DNA of 20,320 nt from Nocardia sp. (GTDB taxonomy: Bacteria > Actinomycetota > Actinomycetes > Mycobacteriales > Mycobacteriaceae): assembly GCA_013361595.1 (NCBI GenBank), contig JABFXT010000047.1, forward strand, positions 1 through 20,320, given 5' to 3'. The notes below the pieces were generated by a model that saw nothing but the letters and a program-made list of their open reading frames with translations, was not told where the DNA came from and did not search any database. Positions 1 to 12,192 of the stretch are shown piece after piece (positions within the stretch are counted from its first letter, which is position 1; every line of letters begins with the position of its first letter). The translations under genes were made by a program, and so were the position numbers.

Positions 1-2
1 TC

Positions 3-3502
<3,500 letters not shown>

Positions 3503-3518
<16 letters not shown>

Positions 3519-3704
3519 TAGACAAATTCCGCAGGCGGCGTCGATGAGGCGCTGTGACTATTCAGGGCCGCTCGTGGCTAGTAGACAAATTCCGCAGGTG
3601 GCGTCGATGAGGCGCTGTGACTATTCAGGGCCGCTCGTGGCCGGTAAGCAAATTCCGCAGGTGGCGTCGATGAGGCGCTGTGACTATTCGGGGGCCGCTC
3701 GTGG
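3503..3704. repeat. Three tandem 63/63/64-bp repeats at the gltB-gltD junction
   Basis: The GTG of CTCGTGG recurs at 3511, 3574, 3637 and 3701, giving units of 63, 63 and 64 bp. Units 1 and 2 differ at one base seen (GCAGGCGG versus GCAGGTGG). Unit 3 differs near its start (GCCGGTAAG instead of GCTAGTAGA) and has one extra G at its end (CGGGGGCC). The array is flanked by the 12-bp direct repeat GGCCGCTCGTGG (3503-3514 and 3693-3704). Each unit also contains GTCGATGAGGCG, which occurs once more in the gltB coding end at 3483. The gltB stop codon sits in unit 1. The layout recalls mycobacterial MIRUs, which sit between translationally coupled genes. Whether this unit occurs elsewhere in the genome cannot be seen here. 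Confidence 0.95.
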
Positions 3705-3708
3705 GTGA
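3511..3708 (+). CDS. Possible 65-aa bridging small ORF made of the repeat array
   Basis: This frame begins with a GTG that overlaps the gltB stop (GTGGCTAG). It runs through all three repeats without a stop and ends at a TGA that overlaps the gltD start (GTGGGTGA). The product would be three copies of a 21-residue unit, [21 protein letters not shown] with small variations, ending in GAARG. The unit length is divisible by three, and the extra G of unit 3 does not close the frame. It resembles no family I recognise. Its likely role, if translated, is to hand ribosomes from gltB to gltD. It could equally be an untranslated spacer that happens to be open. Confidence 0.4.
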
Positions 3709-5170
3709 CACCCAAGGATTTCTGAAGCACACGTCCCGGGAGCTGCCCGAACGTCGTCCCGTGCCGTTGCGGCTGATGGACTGGAAAGAGGTCTATCAGG
3801 AGGGATTCCCGCACCAGACCCTGCAGCGGCAGGCCAGCCGCTGTATGGACTGCGGTATCCCGTTCTGCCACAACGGCTGTCCACTGGGGAACCTGATTCC
3901 CGAATGGAACGACTTGGTCTACCAGGACCGCTGGCGTGAAGGTATCGATCGGCTGCACGCCACCAACAACTTCCCGGAGTTCACCGGGCGGCTGTGCCCG
4001 GCGCCGTGTGAGGCCTCCTGCGTGCTCGGGATCAACCAGGATCCGGTCACCATCAAGCAGGTCGAGGTCGAGATCATCGAGAACGCCTTCGACGAGGGCT
4101 GGGTCGCGCCGGTGTATCCGACCAGGCTCACCGGTAAGAAGGTCGCGGTCGTGGGATCCGGTCCCGCCGGCCTGGCCGCCGCGCAGCAGCTCACCCGAGC
4201 CGGTCACACCGTCACCGTTTTCGAGCGGGCCGACCGGATCGGCGGTCTGATGCGGTACGGGATCCCGGAATTCAAGATGGAGAAGCGCTTCATCGATCGT
4301 CGGCTGGCGCAGATGGAGGCCGAGGGCACCATCTTCAAGGCCGGCGTGAACGTCGGTGTCGACATCACCGCCGATGAACTGCGCGAGCGGTTCGACGCGG
4401 TGGTCCTCGCCGGTGGCGCCACCCAGGCCCGCGACCTGCCCATTCCGGGTCGTGAGCTCGACGGTATCCACCAGGCCATGGAGTTCCTGCCCTGGGCCAA
4501 CCGGGTGCAGCACGGCGACGCGGTCACCGACGACAACGGGCTGCCGCCGATCCACGCGCACGGGAAGAAGGTCGTCATCATCGGCGGCGGCGACACCGGT
4601 GCGGACTGCCTGGGTACCTCGCACCGGCAGGGTGCGGCCAGTGTGCACCAGTTCGAGATCATGCCGCGCCCGCCGGAGGAGCGGGCCGGCTCCACCCCGT
4701 GGCCGACCTACCCGCTGATGTACCGGGTGTCCTCGGCACACGAAGAGGGTGGCGAGCGGGTGTTCTCGGTGAACACCGAACGTTTCGTCGGCGCGGACGG
4801 CAAGGTCACCGGGCTCGACGCGCACGAGGTCAAGATGGTCAGCGGCCGGTTCGAGAAGGTCGAGGGCACCGAATTCACCCTGGAGGCGGATCTGGTGCTG
4901 CTGGCCATGGGCTTCGTCGGTCCGGACAAGCCGGGTCTGCTGACCGATCTCGGCGTCGGCTACGACCAGCGCGGCAATGTGCAGCGGGACAAGAACTGGG
5001 CCACCAATGTTCCCGGCGTCTTCGTCGCCGGCGATATGGGTCGCGGCCAGTCGTTGATCGTCTGGGCTATCGCCGAAGGCCGGGCCGCCGCCTCGGCGGT
5101 GGACAAATATCTGGAGGGTGAGACCGCGCTGCCCGCGCCGATCCCGCCGACCGCTGTCGCCCAGCGCTGA
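3701..5170 (+). CDS. gltD: Glutamate synthase (NADPH) small subunit
   Basis: Small subunit of GOGAT, the FAD enzyme that passes electrons from NADPH to the GltB iron-sulfur and FMN centres. It is 489 aa, usual for the family. N-terminal cysteine clusters are visible (Cys48, 51, 56, 60 in [13 protein letters not shown]; Cys99, 103, 107 in CPAPCEASC). An FAD-binding VGSGPAG lies at 151-157, an NADPH-binding GGGDTG at 295-300 and the closing FAD motif [12 protein letters not shown] near 445. I chose the GTG at 3701 because family members begin MGD/MAD-x-x-GFLK. GGGGG at 3690-3694 provides a ribosome site with 6-nt spacing. An in-frame GTG at 3680 inside the last repeat is an alternative that adds seven residues (MTIRGPL). 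It is the last gene of the operon, with a strong terminator 60 nt downstream. Confidence 0.97.
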   Translation: MGDTQGFLKHTSRELPERRPVPLRLMDWKEVYQEGFPHQTLQRQASRCMDCGIPFCHNGCPLGNLIPEWNDLVYQDRWREGIDRLHATNNFPEFTGRLCPAPCEASCVLGINQDPVTIKQVEVEIIENAFDEGWVAPVYPTRLTGKKVAVVGSGPAGLAAAQQLTRAGHTVTVFERADRIGGLMRYGIPEFKMEKRFIDRRLAQMEAEGTIFKAGVNVGVDITADELRERFDAVVLAGGATQARDLPIPGRELDGIHQAMEFLPWANRVQHGDAVTDDNGLPPIHAHGKKVVIIGGGDTGADCLGTSHRQGAASVHQFEIMPRPPEERAGSTPWPTYPLMYRVSSAHEEGGERVFSVNTERFVGADGKVTGLDAHEVKMVSGRFEKVEGTEFTLEADLVLLAMGFVGPDKPGLLTDLGVGYDQRGNVQRDKNWATNVPGVFVAGDMGRGQSLIVWAIAEGRAAASAVDKYLEGETALPAPIPPTAVAQR

Positions 5171-5231
5171 TTCCACAGCGGCGGTGACGAACCGCTGAAC
5201 CGGAAGCGATACGGCACAATCGAATACGTTT

Positions 5232-5280
5232 CGGTGCGGTGTTCTCGGAAGATTTCCGGGAACACCGCACCGTTTTGTTC
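5232..5280 (+). terminator. Intrinsic terminator of the gltBD operon
   Basis: Bases 5232-5250 pair with 5254-5272 to form a 19-bp stem with a single T-G wobble and a GAT loop. It is followed at once by TTTTGTTC. It lies 62 nt past the gltD stop and is the only hairpin in the window with a clear T run. Confidence 0.9.
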
Positions 5281-5556
5281 GAGGGGCCCGGGAAATCGCT
5301 GCTCCTGCCCACTCGGGGAATTGCGCCGTCTCATTTCCGCCGCCTCGAAACCAGGTTCCGGCTGGCGATACCAAGATCGTCGCTCTATTGTTATCACCGG
5401 TGTGTCCCGGTACGAGATCGTGATCCGATCGTGTAATTGTGACGCGTGGTTGTTGTTCACCTGTTACACGCATCGGTGTCATCGGCCGGGTTCAGCATCT
5501 TGGCGATGACTCACACGGGAGCGTCCCCATCAGGGGCCAGGGTTGACTGGAGCAGA
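5281..5556. other. Non-coding stretch upstream of the cutinase gene
   Basis: No convincing gene was found between the gltD terminator and the cutinase start. Two small structures were seen. One is a direct repeat GATCGTG at 5416-5422 and 5427-5433, spaced 11 bp (one helical turn). The other is an inverted repeat GTCATCG (5478-5484) / CGATGAC (5504-5510). They would suit operators for the cutinase gene, but this is conjecture. No clear -35/-10 pair could be assigned. Confidence 0.4.
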
Positions 5557-6456
5557 ATGCAGTTCAAAAGGGTTGCCGCGGCGCTGGGCGCCTTCGCGGT
5601 GGTTGCGTCGGGATCGGCTTTCGGAGGATCGGTGGCCGCCGCCGATCCCGGATGCCCGAGTCTGTATGTGGTAGCGATCCCGGGGACCTGGGAAACCGGC
5701 CACGACAAACGTCCCACCCCGGGCATGCTCGCCAGGGTGACCAACGGCCTACCGTCGTCGGCCGAGGTCGATTACGTCACGTATGCGGCCACTGCGTTCC
5801 CGTGGGAAGGCGATATCTACGCCGACTCCAAGAACGAGGCGGTATCCAACGCTCGTGGCATGATCACGAATATGGCCGAGCGTTGCGGTGCCACCAAAGT
5901 CGCGATCGTGGGTTACAGCCAGGGCGCCGACGCCGCCGGTGACCTCGCCGCCGAGATCGGAACCGGTCTCGGCCCGATCCGGCCGGAACGTATCGCGGGC
6001 GTCGGGCTCATCTCCGATCCGCGTCGTGCCCCCGGCGATGTCCAGGTCGGCCCGCCCGCGCCGGGCGCCGGGGCAGGGGGTCCCCGGGTCGGCGGATTCG
6101 GCTGGGTCAGCGACCGTACCCGCACGGTGTGCATCCCCGACGATCTCTACTGCTCCACCGCGTCCGACGATTTCATCACCCGGTTCGCGGGTTTCCTCGC
6201 GCAGAGTTCCGACGCCAATCCCGCCAACATCTGGCGCTATCAGATGGAAGTCGGTGCCATCGTCAGTGATCTGCTCGCCAACGGTGGTCTGCCGACGCTG
6301 CAGGCCCAGCTGACCGAGGGCGCCAACGAGAAGAGGGTCAAGGACCTCGATACCTTCTACAAGTCCGAATCGCATGTCTCCTACGGCAGCTACAAGGTCG
6401 GCGGTGGCCAGACCGCGCTGTCGTGGATGCACAACTGGATCGCCGGAATGGCCTGA
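5557..6456 (+). CDS. Secreted cutinase-family serine esterase
   Basis: Alpha/beta-hydrolase of the cutinase/Culp family, which cleaves ester bonds of lipids or polyesters outside the cell; the substrate cannot be read from sequence. It is 299 aa from the ATG at 5557, chosen because it starts a classic signal peptide (MQFKRV, hydrophobic stretch, AAA before Asp30). A GGAG lies just upstream at 5549-5552. The catalytic triad is visible as Ser121 in GYSQG, Asp196 in CIPDDLYC and His273 in ESHVSYG. Cysteine pairs Cys33/Cys110 and Cys192/Cys199 match the conserved disulfides. A glycine/proline-rich insert (about 163-180) precedes the Asp region. The C-terminal part is longer than in fungal cutinases, as in mycobacterial Culp proteins. 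An in-frame GTG at 5446 would mask the signal peptide and is unlikely to be the start. Confidence 0.9.
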   Translation: MQFKRVAAALGAFAVVASGSAFGGSVAAADPGCPSLYVVAIPGTWETGHDKRPTPGMLARVTNGLPSSAEVDYVTYAATAFPWEGDIYADSKNEAVSNARGMITNMAERCGATKVAIVGYSQGADAAGDLAAEIGTGLGPIRPERIAGVGLISDPRRAPGDVQVGPPAPGAGAGGPRVGGFGWVSDRTRTVCIPDDLYCSTASDDFITRFAGFLAQSSDANPANIWRYQMEVGAIVSDLLANGGLPTLQAQLTEGANEKRVKDLDTFYKSESHVSYGSYKVGGGQTALSWMHNWIAGMA

Positions 6457-7086
6457 TCAGCCGGAGATATTGCGCGGGAGCAATTCCCAGACGTGGCCGT
6501 TCTCGTTCACGGTCGCCGCGGTGCGGCGACCGGTACGGGAGAACAGGATCCGGGTGATCGAGCAGTAATCGATCGGGAAGGTCAGCGGTCGGGCCAGGCC
6601 CAGAATGTCCTGCAGGGTCACATTGACGACGCCGCCGTGCGCGAAGGCCACCACGGTATCGGCCGCGGCCGTGGTGGAGGCGATTTCGGTGATCGCGTCG
6701 TGCACCCGGTGCCGGAAGGCATCGGCATCGATCTGCAACGGCAGATGGCCGGCCTTTATCCGGTCGTAGGCGTCGGTGAATTCCACCTTCGCGTCCTCGA
6801 TCGGAATATACGAAGGTAGTTCCCGGTCGTATTCGGCCAGATCGTCCATGATGTCCACGCTCAGGCCCAGTTTCGCGGCGGTCGGTGCGGCGGTTTCCCG
6901 GGCTCGGCGTTGCGGGCTGCTGATGACCCGGACGATGCGATGGGGTTCCAGGGCGGCCGGTACCCGTTCGGCCTGTTCCACCCCGATCGGCGCCAGGCCG
7001 GGGTCGGCGGCCTGCCCCGCATTGTCGACCCGGAGCGGTTGGCCATGGCGAACGAGTATCAATTGCACGGGTCCACTCTGCCGCAT
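6457..7086 (-). CDS. Histidine phosphatase (phosphoglycerate mutase-like) family protein
   Basis: Branch-1 histidine phosphatase fold, a cytosolic phosphohydrolase or mutase acting through a phosphohistidine. The signature LVRHG gives nucleophile His14 with Arg13. SSPQRRARETA supplies the second arginine (about 62-63), AEYDREL the acidic residue (Glu85), and AFAHGG the second catalytic His150. It has 209 aa from the ATG at 7086. A GTG at 7068 would give MQLILVRHG, a very typical beginning for this family, and is a serious alternative. The stop codon abuts the cutinase stop with no spacing (TGATCA). The substrate is not predictable; members range from sugar phosphatases to cobalamin-pathway enzymes. 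Confidence 0.88.
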   Translation of the reverse strand: MRQSGPVQLILVRHGQPLRVDNAGQAADPGLAPIGVEQAERVPAALEPHRIVRVISSPQRRARETAAPTAAKLGLSVDIMDDLAEYDRELPSYIPIEDAKVEFTDAYDRIKAGHLPLQIDADAFRHRVHDAITEIASTTAAADTVVAFAHGGVVNVTLQDILGLARPLTFPIDYCSITRILFSRTGRRTAATVNENGHVWELLPRNISG

Positions 7087-7156
7087 CGATCCGGTGGGTG
7101 GACAGCCGAGGTCACGGCGCCGAATCCGAGCCGGGGGTCCGGTCGGGAAAGAGTAA

Positions 7157-7192
7157 GGGCCCGGTTCGCCGTCTTCGCGGCGAACCGGGCCC
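7157..7192 (-). terminator. Hairpin terminator downstream of the QGGYP membrane protein gene
   Basis: A perfect 15-bp stem (7157-7171 with 7178-7192) closes a TCTTCG loop and begins 19 nt beyond the TAG of the minus-strand gene at 7212. On the minus strand it is followed by TTACTCTTT, a weak T-rich tail. Confidence 0.75.
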
Positions 7193-7211
7193 TGCTGCGT
7201 GCCGGTCGGGA

Positions 7212-7649
7212 CTACTGCCCGGGGTACGGCGGCTGACCGCCCTGTGGCGGGTTGGGGTAGTTCGGGTCCGAGGGGTAGCCACCCTGCTGGGGGTATCCGC
7301 CTTGCTGGGGGTAGCCACCCTGCTGGGGGTAACCGCCTTGTTGAGGGTAACCGCCCTGCTGGGGATAACCGCCCTGCGGCGGATAACCGCCCTGTGGGGG
7401 CTGCCCGGGCTGCGGGAACTGGCCCGATGAGTTGTTGCCGCTCTTCTTGCGGGCGAGCAGGACGATCGCGACGATGACGACCACCACGAGCACACAGCAG
7501 ATGATGCCGAACAGGCCGAAGCCGCCGCCGCCCTTGCCCTTGCTCTTCCTCCGGGCGACCAGATCCACTGTGGAAGCCAGCGTATCGGTATTCGTCCAGG
7601 CCGAATAGTCCACCTGGCCGGCGTGGGTGAGCAAGTCCACGTAACTCAA
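7212..7649 (-). CDS. Single-pass membrane protein with Gln/Gly/Tyr/Pro repeat tail
   Basis: Function unknown. The 145-aa product has a polar N-terminal part ([19 protein letters not shown], about 5-24), a basic-glycine linker ([11 protein letters not shown]) and one hydrophobic helix (about 49-66, [16 protein letters not shown]). Its low-complexity C-terminal tail holds seven P-[PQ]-QGGY units, then [13 protein letters not shown]. Such tails are disordered and often project into the cytoplasm or cell wall and mediate weak interactions. The start is a TTG at 7649 (MSYVDLL); a GTG at 7640 is an alternative three codons later. No close ribosome site was seen: the only purine-rich stretch (GGGAGGAGGGG) ends about 29 nt upstream. 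It lies 133 nt downstream of lysX on the same strand, so a link to LysX is possible but unproved. Confidence 0.8.
   Translation of the reverse strand: MSYVDLLTHAGQVDYSAWTNTDTLASTVDLVARRKSKGKGGGGFGLFGIICCVLVVVVIVAIVLLARKKSGNNSSGQFPQPGQPPQGGYPPQGGYPQQGGYPQQGGYPQQGGYPQQGGYPQQGGYPSDPNYPNPPQGGQPPYPGQ
7275..7400 (-). repeat. Seven 18-bp tandem repeats encoding QGGYP units
   Basis: Units begin at 7275, 7293, 7311, 7329, 7347, 7365 and 7383, each 18 bp and near-identical (for example GTAGCCACCCTGCTGGGG). The period keeps the reading frame, so gain or loss of units would change tail length without frameshift. Confidence 0.95.
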
Positions 7650-7782
7650 ATCGAACCCCGTTCCAAGAGTGTTGGCCCCTCCTCCCGGGACCGAAGTGAC
7701 TACACCGTACTTCCCCGGGGCGGTGGCCGGGAAACCTTCGCGACGACAGATCGGATCACCGCGATGGGCGCTGACGGGCTGA

Positions 7783-10700
7783 TCACCGCGGCCGGATCAG
7801 TGGGAACGGCTGGGTCTCTCGTAGCGCGCGCCCGGTCAGCAGCATGATCACCCGATCCACACCGAGACCGAGCCCGCCGGTCGGCGGCATCGCGTGTTCC
7901 AGCGCGCACAAGAACTCCTCGTCGAGTTCCATCGCCACCTGACCTCCGTCGGCCGCGATCCGCGACTGGGCCGCGAGCCGCCGCCGCTGCTCCACCGGGT
8001 CGGTGAGTTCGCTGGACCCGGATGCCAATTCGATTCCCCACGCCACCAGATCCCAGCGTTCGGCCAGCGTCGGGTCCCGGCGGTCCGGCCGGGAGAGCGG
8101 TGAGACCGAGCTGGGAAAGTCGGTGTAGAAGGTCGGCTCCAGGGTGTTCTCGACCACCAGCCGCCGATAGAGGGCGTACGCGGTACGCCCCTCGTCCCAG
8201 CCGGGCTGGTGGACGATATCGGCCTTCTCGCACAGTTCCCGTAGTTCCGGAAGCGGCGTCCGCGGGGTGATCTCCGGTCCGATCTCCTCCGACAGCGCTC
8301 GATACATCGACCGCACCCGCCATTCCCCGGAGATATCCGCCGCCGCCATCGAACCGTCCGGGGTCGGGCGCATGGCGATCATCGAATCGTTGGCGGCGAG
8401 TGCCGCCTGCTGGACCAACTGCCGGCAGAGGGTCATCATGCGCCGGTGATCGCTGTGCGCCTCGTATGCCTCCAGCAGCGTGAATTCGGGCAGCTGATAC
8501 GTGTCGGCGCGAGCGTTGCGGAAACCCGGGCCCAGCTCGAACAGTTTCTCGACACCGCCGACACACAGTCGTTTCAGCGCCGGTTCGGGGGCGACGCGCA
8601 GATGTAGATCGGTGCTGTCGGCATCGATATGGGTGCGCAGGCTGCGGGTGGCCGTGCCGCCCGGCCCCTGCTGGAGTACCGGCGTAGTGACCTCCAGGAA
8701 ACCGTAATCGTGCAGGGTATCCCGTAGGGCACGCAGTACCGCGCTGCGCCGGGCCAGCAGTTCGCGCGCGTCCCGGTCGATCATCAGGTCGAGATAACCG
8801 CGCCGCATCCGGACCTCCGGATCATGGAGGCCGCGCCATTTGTCGGGCAGCGGATGCAGGCATTTGCCGAGCATCCGCCAATCCGCCACCAGTAGTGACA
8901 GTTCGCCGCGCCGGCTGTGGCCCAGCTGACCGCTGACCGATACCAGGTCGCCCAGGTCGGCGAGTTCGCCGAATTCGTCGAGGCGCTGCCGGCCGAGCCG
9001 GTCGCGGTCGAGCAGCAGCTGGATATCGCTGGTCCAGTCCCGGACCTCCGCGAAGATCACGCCACCGTAGTCGCGGCGGCGCAACAGCCGGCCGGAAACC
9101 CGGACAGTGGTCCCGCGCGGGGCGCGCCGGGCCGCGGCCACGGTATGGGTCGGTGGGAACGGCAGCGGGTAGGGGTCGATATTCGCGGCGGCGAGCCGGT
9201 CCAGTTTCCCCGTCCGCACCCGGACCTGTTCGGGGCGGTGCTCGGGTTCGGGATCGGTCGCTGCGATCGTGTTGTTCGTACCGGGCCGGACGGGGGAGGG
9301 GTTCGCCGGCGCGCTGCGATGCCGCCCGGTGTGGGTGAACGCCGTGGATCTCCGGACCGGTCCGGGCGCAAGTCCTTCGGCGCGCGCGGCGGCTACGGCG
9401 ATTCGCGCAAGATCACCCGCGGTATCGGACAGAACGTAGCGCGGTACCCAGTGTGGCTGATAGCGCATACTCGCCCGGTGTAGCCGGTCCTGCTGCCACC
9501 AGCGGGTGCAGGCCAGCGGCAGCGCTCGTGCGCTGCGGACGATTCCGGCGGCTGTGCGCAGCGCCGGAAACCCACGCGCCGTGTGCGGGCGGCCCGCGGC
9601 CTCGAACACCGACCGGAAGAGTGTGAAACTCAGTGATATCCGGTGGATGCCGTGCTGCTCGGCCCGCAGGGCGAATTCGGCGATCAGCAGATCCGTGGTC
9701 TCCGGGGGACTGCCCGGGGCGTGGCGGAGCAATTCCATTGTCGCGCCGGTCCTGCCCCACGGCACCAGCGACAGCAGCCCGAGCACCCGATCACCACTGT
9801 CGACCGCCTCGACGAGCAGGCAGTCGCCGTCTCGGCGGTCGCCGAGCCGGCCCAGCGGTAGCGGGTACCCGCGTTCGGTCTCGCTGTGCCGCCAGTCCTC
9901 GGCGCATACGGTGAGCCGCGCGAGCTCGGAGGTCCCGATATCGCGGTGGCGGCGGATCCGTACCGTCACACCCTGTTTGCGGAGCCGGGCGACCGATTGC
10001 CGGACCGGGCCGAGTTCCGGTGCGGCGAGCGAGAAGCTCCGGGTGTCGAGTACGGCCTCCGCGCCGGCGTCGGCCGCGGTGAGCCCGGCACGCCGGTAGA
10101 CGGGAACGGCGGTTTCACTCGCCCCGATCACCGCGACCCGCCAGCCGAAACCGTGTGCGTAGCGCTGCCAGGTCTCGACCGCCTGCGGCCAGGAGTCGCG
10201 TGCGCCGAGTGGATCGCCGAGGGCCAGACAGACTCCGTACTCCACTCGATAGCCGATGGCCGCTCTGCCGTTCGGAGCGAAGATCAGCTCCCGGTCGCGG
10301 CGGGTCGCGAGATAGTCGGTCGAACTGGCGTTGTCCGAATCCGCCAGCAGCCCGCGCAGGGCCGATTCGTCCGCGTCGGTGAGTGCGTACTCCGCTCGCC
10401 GGATGCGGTTCAGGACCAGCATTGCCGCCGCGAATGCCAGCGCGCCGAACAGTCCCACCAGGAACTCGGCCGGAAAAGGCGGCCGGCCGGCCGGTACCGC
10501 CGCCCCCGGCACGAGATTCGCGGTGAGCTCGGCGATCACCCAGCGGGCTCGCTGCGCCACCGAGGACAGCGATCCCGGAAACACCTGGACCACACCCCAA
10601 CCGGCGAGGGCCGCGATCAGCAGGCCCGCGGCCAGACACACCGCCGCCGGGCGGGGTGCGCAGCGCCGGATACGCGCACCGAATTCGGAACGGCTCAGCA

Positions 10701-11100
10701 GCAGTACGGCCAGTGCCGCCGAATGTGTCAGCGCGGCGACGGCGGCGTGCCGATCGTGGGTGCGCACGACATCGGACAGGTTCGCCGGGATCCAGCTCGC
10801 CAGATACAGGACCAGTGCCCACCAGGCGATCCGTTTGTGTCCGGCCAGGCCGATCGCCAGCCAGCCCAGCAGGCCCGCCCAGAGCAGGTTGGTATCGGGT
10901 GCGTACAGGTAGTACCGATCCAGATAGTGGCGGGCGCCGCCGAGTGCCGCCGACAGCGTCGGTGACAGACTCCAGAGCAGGCAGGCCCCCGCGACGACGC
11001 CCGTTACCAGCGCGGCGATACGCGGTATCGCCGCGAACCGCCCGGGCCTGCCGGATCGGCCGGGTGGTTCGAGGTAGCGCGGTTCCTGCGTGGGTATCAC
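7783..11100 (-). CDS. lysX: LysX: lysyl-phosphatidylglycerol synthase fused to lysyl-tRNA synthetase
   Basis: Two-part enzyme. The C-terminal LysRS module charges tRNA with lysine and the membrane module transfers it to phosphatidylglycerol, making the membrane less anionic and resistant to cationic peptides. The 1105 aa compare with about 1170 in M. tuberculosis. Six hydrophobic helices lie near 26-46, 71-87, 91-107, 120-136, 152-174 and 210-231. The DUF2156 transferase domain spans about 240-570 ([15 protein letters not shown] at 257-271). A linker follows, then an OB-fold anticodon-binding domain (about 664-745) and the class-II catalytic core (about 765-1105), with [11 protein letters not shown] and motif 3 GGLGLGVDR. 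Motif 2 reads [14 protein letters not shown] (860-873), where LysRS usually has FRNEG...HNPEF. The Glu is Ala863 here. The GTG start at 11100 is the first plausible one. It is divergent from the S4-domain gene. Confidence 0.95.
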   Translation of the reverse strand: MIPTQEPRYLEPPGRSGRPGRFAAIPRIAALVTGVVAGACLLWSLSPTLSAALGGARHYLDRYYLYAPDTNLLWAGLLGWLAIGLAGHKRIAWWALVLYLASWIPANLSDVVRTHDRHAAVAALTHSAALAVLLLSRSEFGARIRRCAPRPAAVCLAAGLLIAALAGWGVVQVFPGSLSSVAQRARWVIAELTANLVPGAAVPAGRPPFPAEFLVGLFGALAFAAAMLVLNRIRRAEYALTDADESALRGLLADSDNASSTDYLATRRDRELIFAPNGRAAIGYRVEYGVCLALGDPLGARDSWPQAVETWQRYAHGFGWRVAVIGASETAVPVYRRAGLTAADAGAEAVLDTRSFSLAAPELGPVRQSVARLRKQGVTVRIRRHRDIGTSELARLTVCAEDWRHSETERGYPLPLGRLGDRRDGDCLLVEAVDSGDRVLGLLSLVPWGRTGATMELLRHAPGSPPETTDLLIAEFALRAEQHGIHRISLSFTLFRSVFEAAGRPHTARGFPALRTAAGIVRSARALPLACTRWWQQDRLHRASMRYQPHWVPRYVLSDTAGDLARIAVAAARAEGLAPGPVRRSTAFTHTGRHRSAPANPSPVRPGTNNTIAATDPEPEHRPEQVRVRTGKLDRLAAANIDPYPLPFPPTHTVAAARRAPRGTTVRVSGRLLRRRDYGGVIFAEVRDWTSDIQLLLDRDRLGRQRLDEFGELADLGDLVSVSGQLGHSRRGELSLLVADWRMLGKCLHPLPDKWRGLHDPEVRMRRGYLDLMIDRDARELLARRSAVLRALRDTLHDYGFLEVTTPVLQQGPGGTATRSLRTHIDADSTDLHLRVAPEPALKRLCVGGVEKLFELGPGFRNARADTYQLPEFTLLEAYEAHSDHRRMMTLCRQLVQQAALAANDSMIAMRPTPDGSMAAADISGEWRVRSMYRALSEEIGPEITPRTPLPELRELCEKADIVHQPGWDEGRTAYALYRRLVVENTLEPTFYTDFPSSVSPLSRPDRRDPTLAERWDLVAWGIELASGSSELTDPVEQRRRLAAQSRIAADGGQVAMELDEEFLCALEHAMPPTGGLGLGVDRVIMLLTGRALRETQPFPLIRPR

Positions 11101-11357
11101 CGTTCCAGTCTGACGCCAGGAATCACCGAATCATGGCTGTGGCCCGGCGTGTTAGTGGTATGTCCGGCCGGAAAGGCACGTATTTCCCTGTGCGCGGGCA
11201 CGGTTGGCCGATATGGGAAGCCGGGTCCCGGGCGTGGCGCGCGAACCAGTCCCGAAATGTCGGAAAAGTCTTGTTGTTACACGACCGGAGACTTCGGATC
11301 ACCGGCTTGCCGGGGCCGGTCGGTACGCGGCGTGACCGGGGGAGTAAGCATAAACCT
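11101..11357. other. Divergent intergenic region between lysX and the S4-domain gene
   Basis: About 257 nt with no convincing gene on either strand. It must hold the start signals for lysX (-) and the S4 gene (+). A purine-rich GGGGGAG at 11338-11344 lies 13 nt before the S4 ATG, rather far for a ribosome site. An AT-richer patch, TTGTTGTTACACGACC (about 11272-11287), is the only promoter-like stretch seen, with no confident hexamers. Confidence 0.4.
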
Positions 11358-11579
11358 ATGTCGGATCCAATCGATGTGCCGATCGACGACGGCGTCATAC
11401 GGCTCGGACAGTTCCTGAAACTGGCCAATCTGATCGAGTCCGGGTCGGAGGCCAAGACAGTTATCGCAGCCGGCCTGGTGCGGGTGAACGACGAGGTCGA
11501 ATTGCGCCGCGGCCGGCAGTTGCAGGTCGGCGACGTGGTCGCCATCGCCGGTCATTCCGCGAGGGTCGGCACCGGTTAG
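11358..11579 (+). CDS. Small S4-domain RNA-binding protein (YbcJ-like)
   Basis: A 73-aa protein consisting almost wholly of one S4 RNA-binding fold. The sequence runs IRLGQFLKLANLIESGSEAK (about 14-33), then VIAAGLVRVNDEVELRRGRQLQVGDVV. This is the typical helix pair plus the beta-hairpin of stand-alone S4 proteins such as E. coli YbcJ. It probably binds structured RNA, perhaps rRNA or tRNA; the partner is unknown. The start ATG at 11358 gives the standard length. Its neighbour lysX is divergent and concerns tRNA, but co-function is only a guess. It converges on rraA across a hairpin. Confidence 0.88.
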   Translation: MSDPIDVPIDDGVIRLGQFLKLANLIESGSEAKTVIAAGLVRVNDEVELRRGRQLQVGDVVAIAGHSARVGTG

Positions 11580-11584
11580 TCCGG

Positions 11585-11616
11585 GCCCGGCCGCCGGTAC
11601 GGTGCGACGGCCGGGC
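11585..11616. terminator. Hairpin between convergent S4-domain gene and rraA
   Basis: GCCCGGCCG (11585-11593) pairs with CGGCCGGGC (11608-11616), leaving a 14-nt loop. It fills most of the 42-nt gap between the two convergent stop codons and could serve both strands. No T run is present, so its strength as a terminator is uncertain. Confidence 0.5.
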
Positions 11617-11621
11617 GTGGG

Positions 11622-12110
11622 TCAGGACTCGGCGCGGACCACGATTCCGTCGTGGTCGCTGTAGAGCATCTCGCCGGGGTTGAAGGTCACGCCGCCGAAC
11701 TCCACCGGGACGTTCTTCTCGCCGCTGCCGGTCTGCGTGCTCTTGCGCGGATTGGTTCCCAGGGCCTTCACCCCGACCTCGAGGGTCCGCAGAATCGCGG
11801 AGTCACGGACCGCGCCGTTCACCACGACGCCGGCCCAGCCGTTGTCGACGCCCCGGCCGGCGATGATGTCGCCCACCAGCGCGGTGTGCACACTCGCCCC
11901 GCCGTCGACGACCAGTACCTGTCCGGCACCGGGTTCGCCGAGCGTCTGCTTGACCAGCAGGTTGTCCTGGAAGCAGCGGATCGTGACGATCCGGCCGGAG
12001 AACACCTGACGGCCGCCGAACTGGATGAACTGGGTGTCACAACTGCGGATATCGGGCCCGATCTCGTCGGCGAGATCCGCGGTGGCCACCTGCTGCTCTG
12101 ATTCGGTCAC
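11622..12110 (-). CDS. rraA: RraA-family protein (ribonuclease activity regulator / possible aldolase)
   Basis: RraA in E. coli binds and inhibits RNase E. Related proteins are 4-hydroxy-4-methyl-2-oxoglutarate aldolases, and older annotations call the family MenG, wrongly. The 162-aa product starts [24 protein letters not shown]. It carries the family signature G80-D81-x20-R102-D103 within [11 protein letters not shown] and NGAVRDS. The GTG at 12110 is chosen because homologues are about 157-165 aa and begin shortly before the ADLxDxIGP segment. An in-frame ATG at 12149 would add 13 unusual residues. The signature alone does not decide between regulator and aldolase. It follows the DUF5313 genes on the same strand after 82 nt. 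Confidence 0.88.
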   Translation of the reverse strand: MTESEQQVATADLADEIGPDIRSCDTQFIQFGGRQVFSGRIVTIRCFQDNLLVKQTLGEPGAGQVLVVDGGASVHTALVGDIIAGRGVDNGWAGVVVNGAVRDSAILRTLEVGVKALGTNPRKSTQTGSGEKNVPVEFGGVTFNPGEMLYSDHDGIVVRAES

Positions 12111-12192
12111 GTTTGCCGATTGTGCCGGGTGGATCGCGGCAGCGGGCATGGCCCCCCCGGTCCCGGGGCATTTCGCGGACTGCGCGAAGCGG

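Noticed and set aside
3578..5482. Long open frame of 634 codons on the minus strand opposite gltD
   Set aside because: It is antisense to a certain gene with clear cofactor motifs. The frame stays open because of G/C third-position bias and its product is low-complexity with no recognisable domain.
5749..6432. 227-codon minus-strand frame opposite the cutinase gene
   Set aside because: The cutinase frame has a signal peptide, catalytic triad and disulfide cysteines; the opposite frame has no recognisable features.
7754..7790. Direct repeat GATCACCGCG (7754-7763 and 7781-7790) at the end of lysX
   Set aside because: It is short, GC-rich and partly inside the lysX stop region; it is compatible with chance and no function is suggested by position.
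9886..10965. 359-codon plus-strand frame opposite the LysX membrane and transferase region
   Set aside because: LysX is well supported here by membrane helices and the DUF2156 domain. The opposite frame shows Arg/Gly/Gln-rich composition typical of a shadow.
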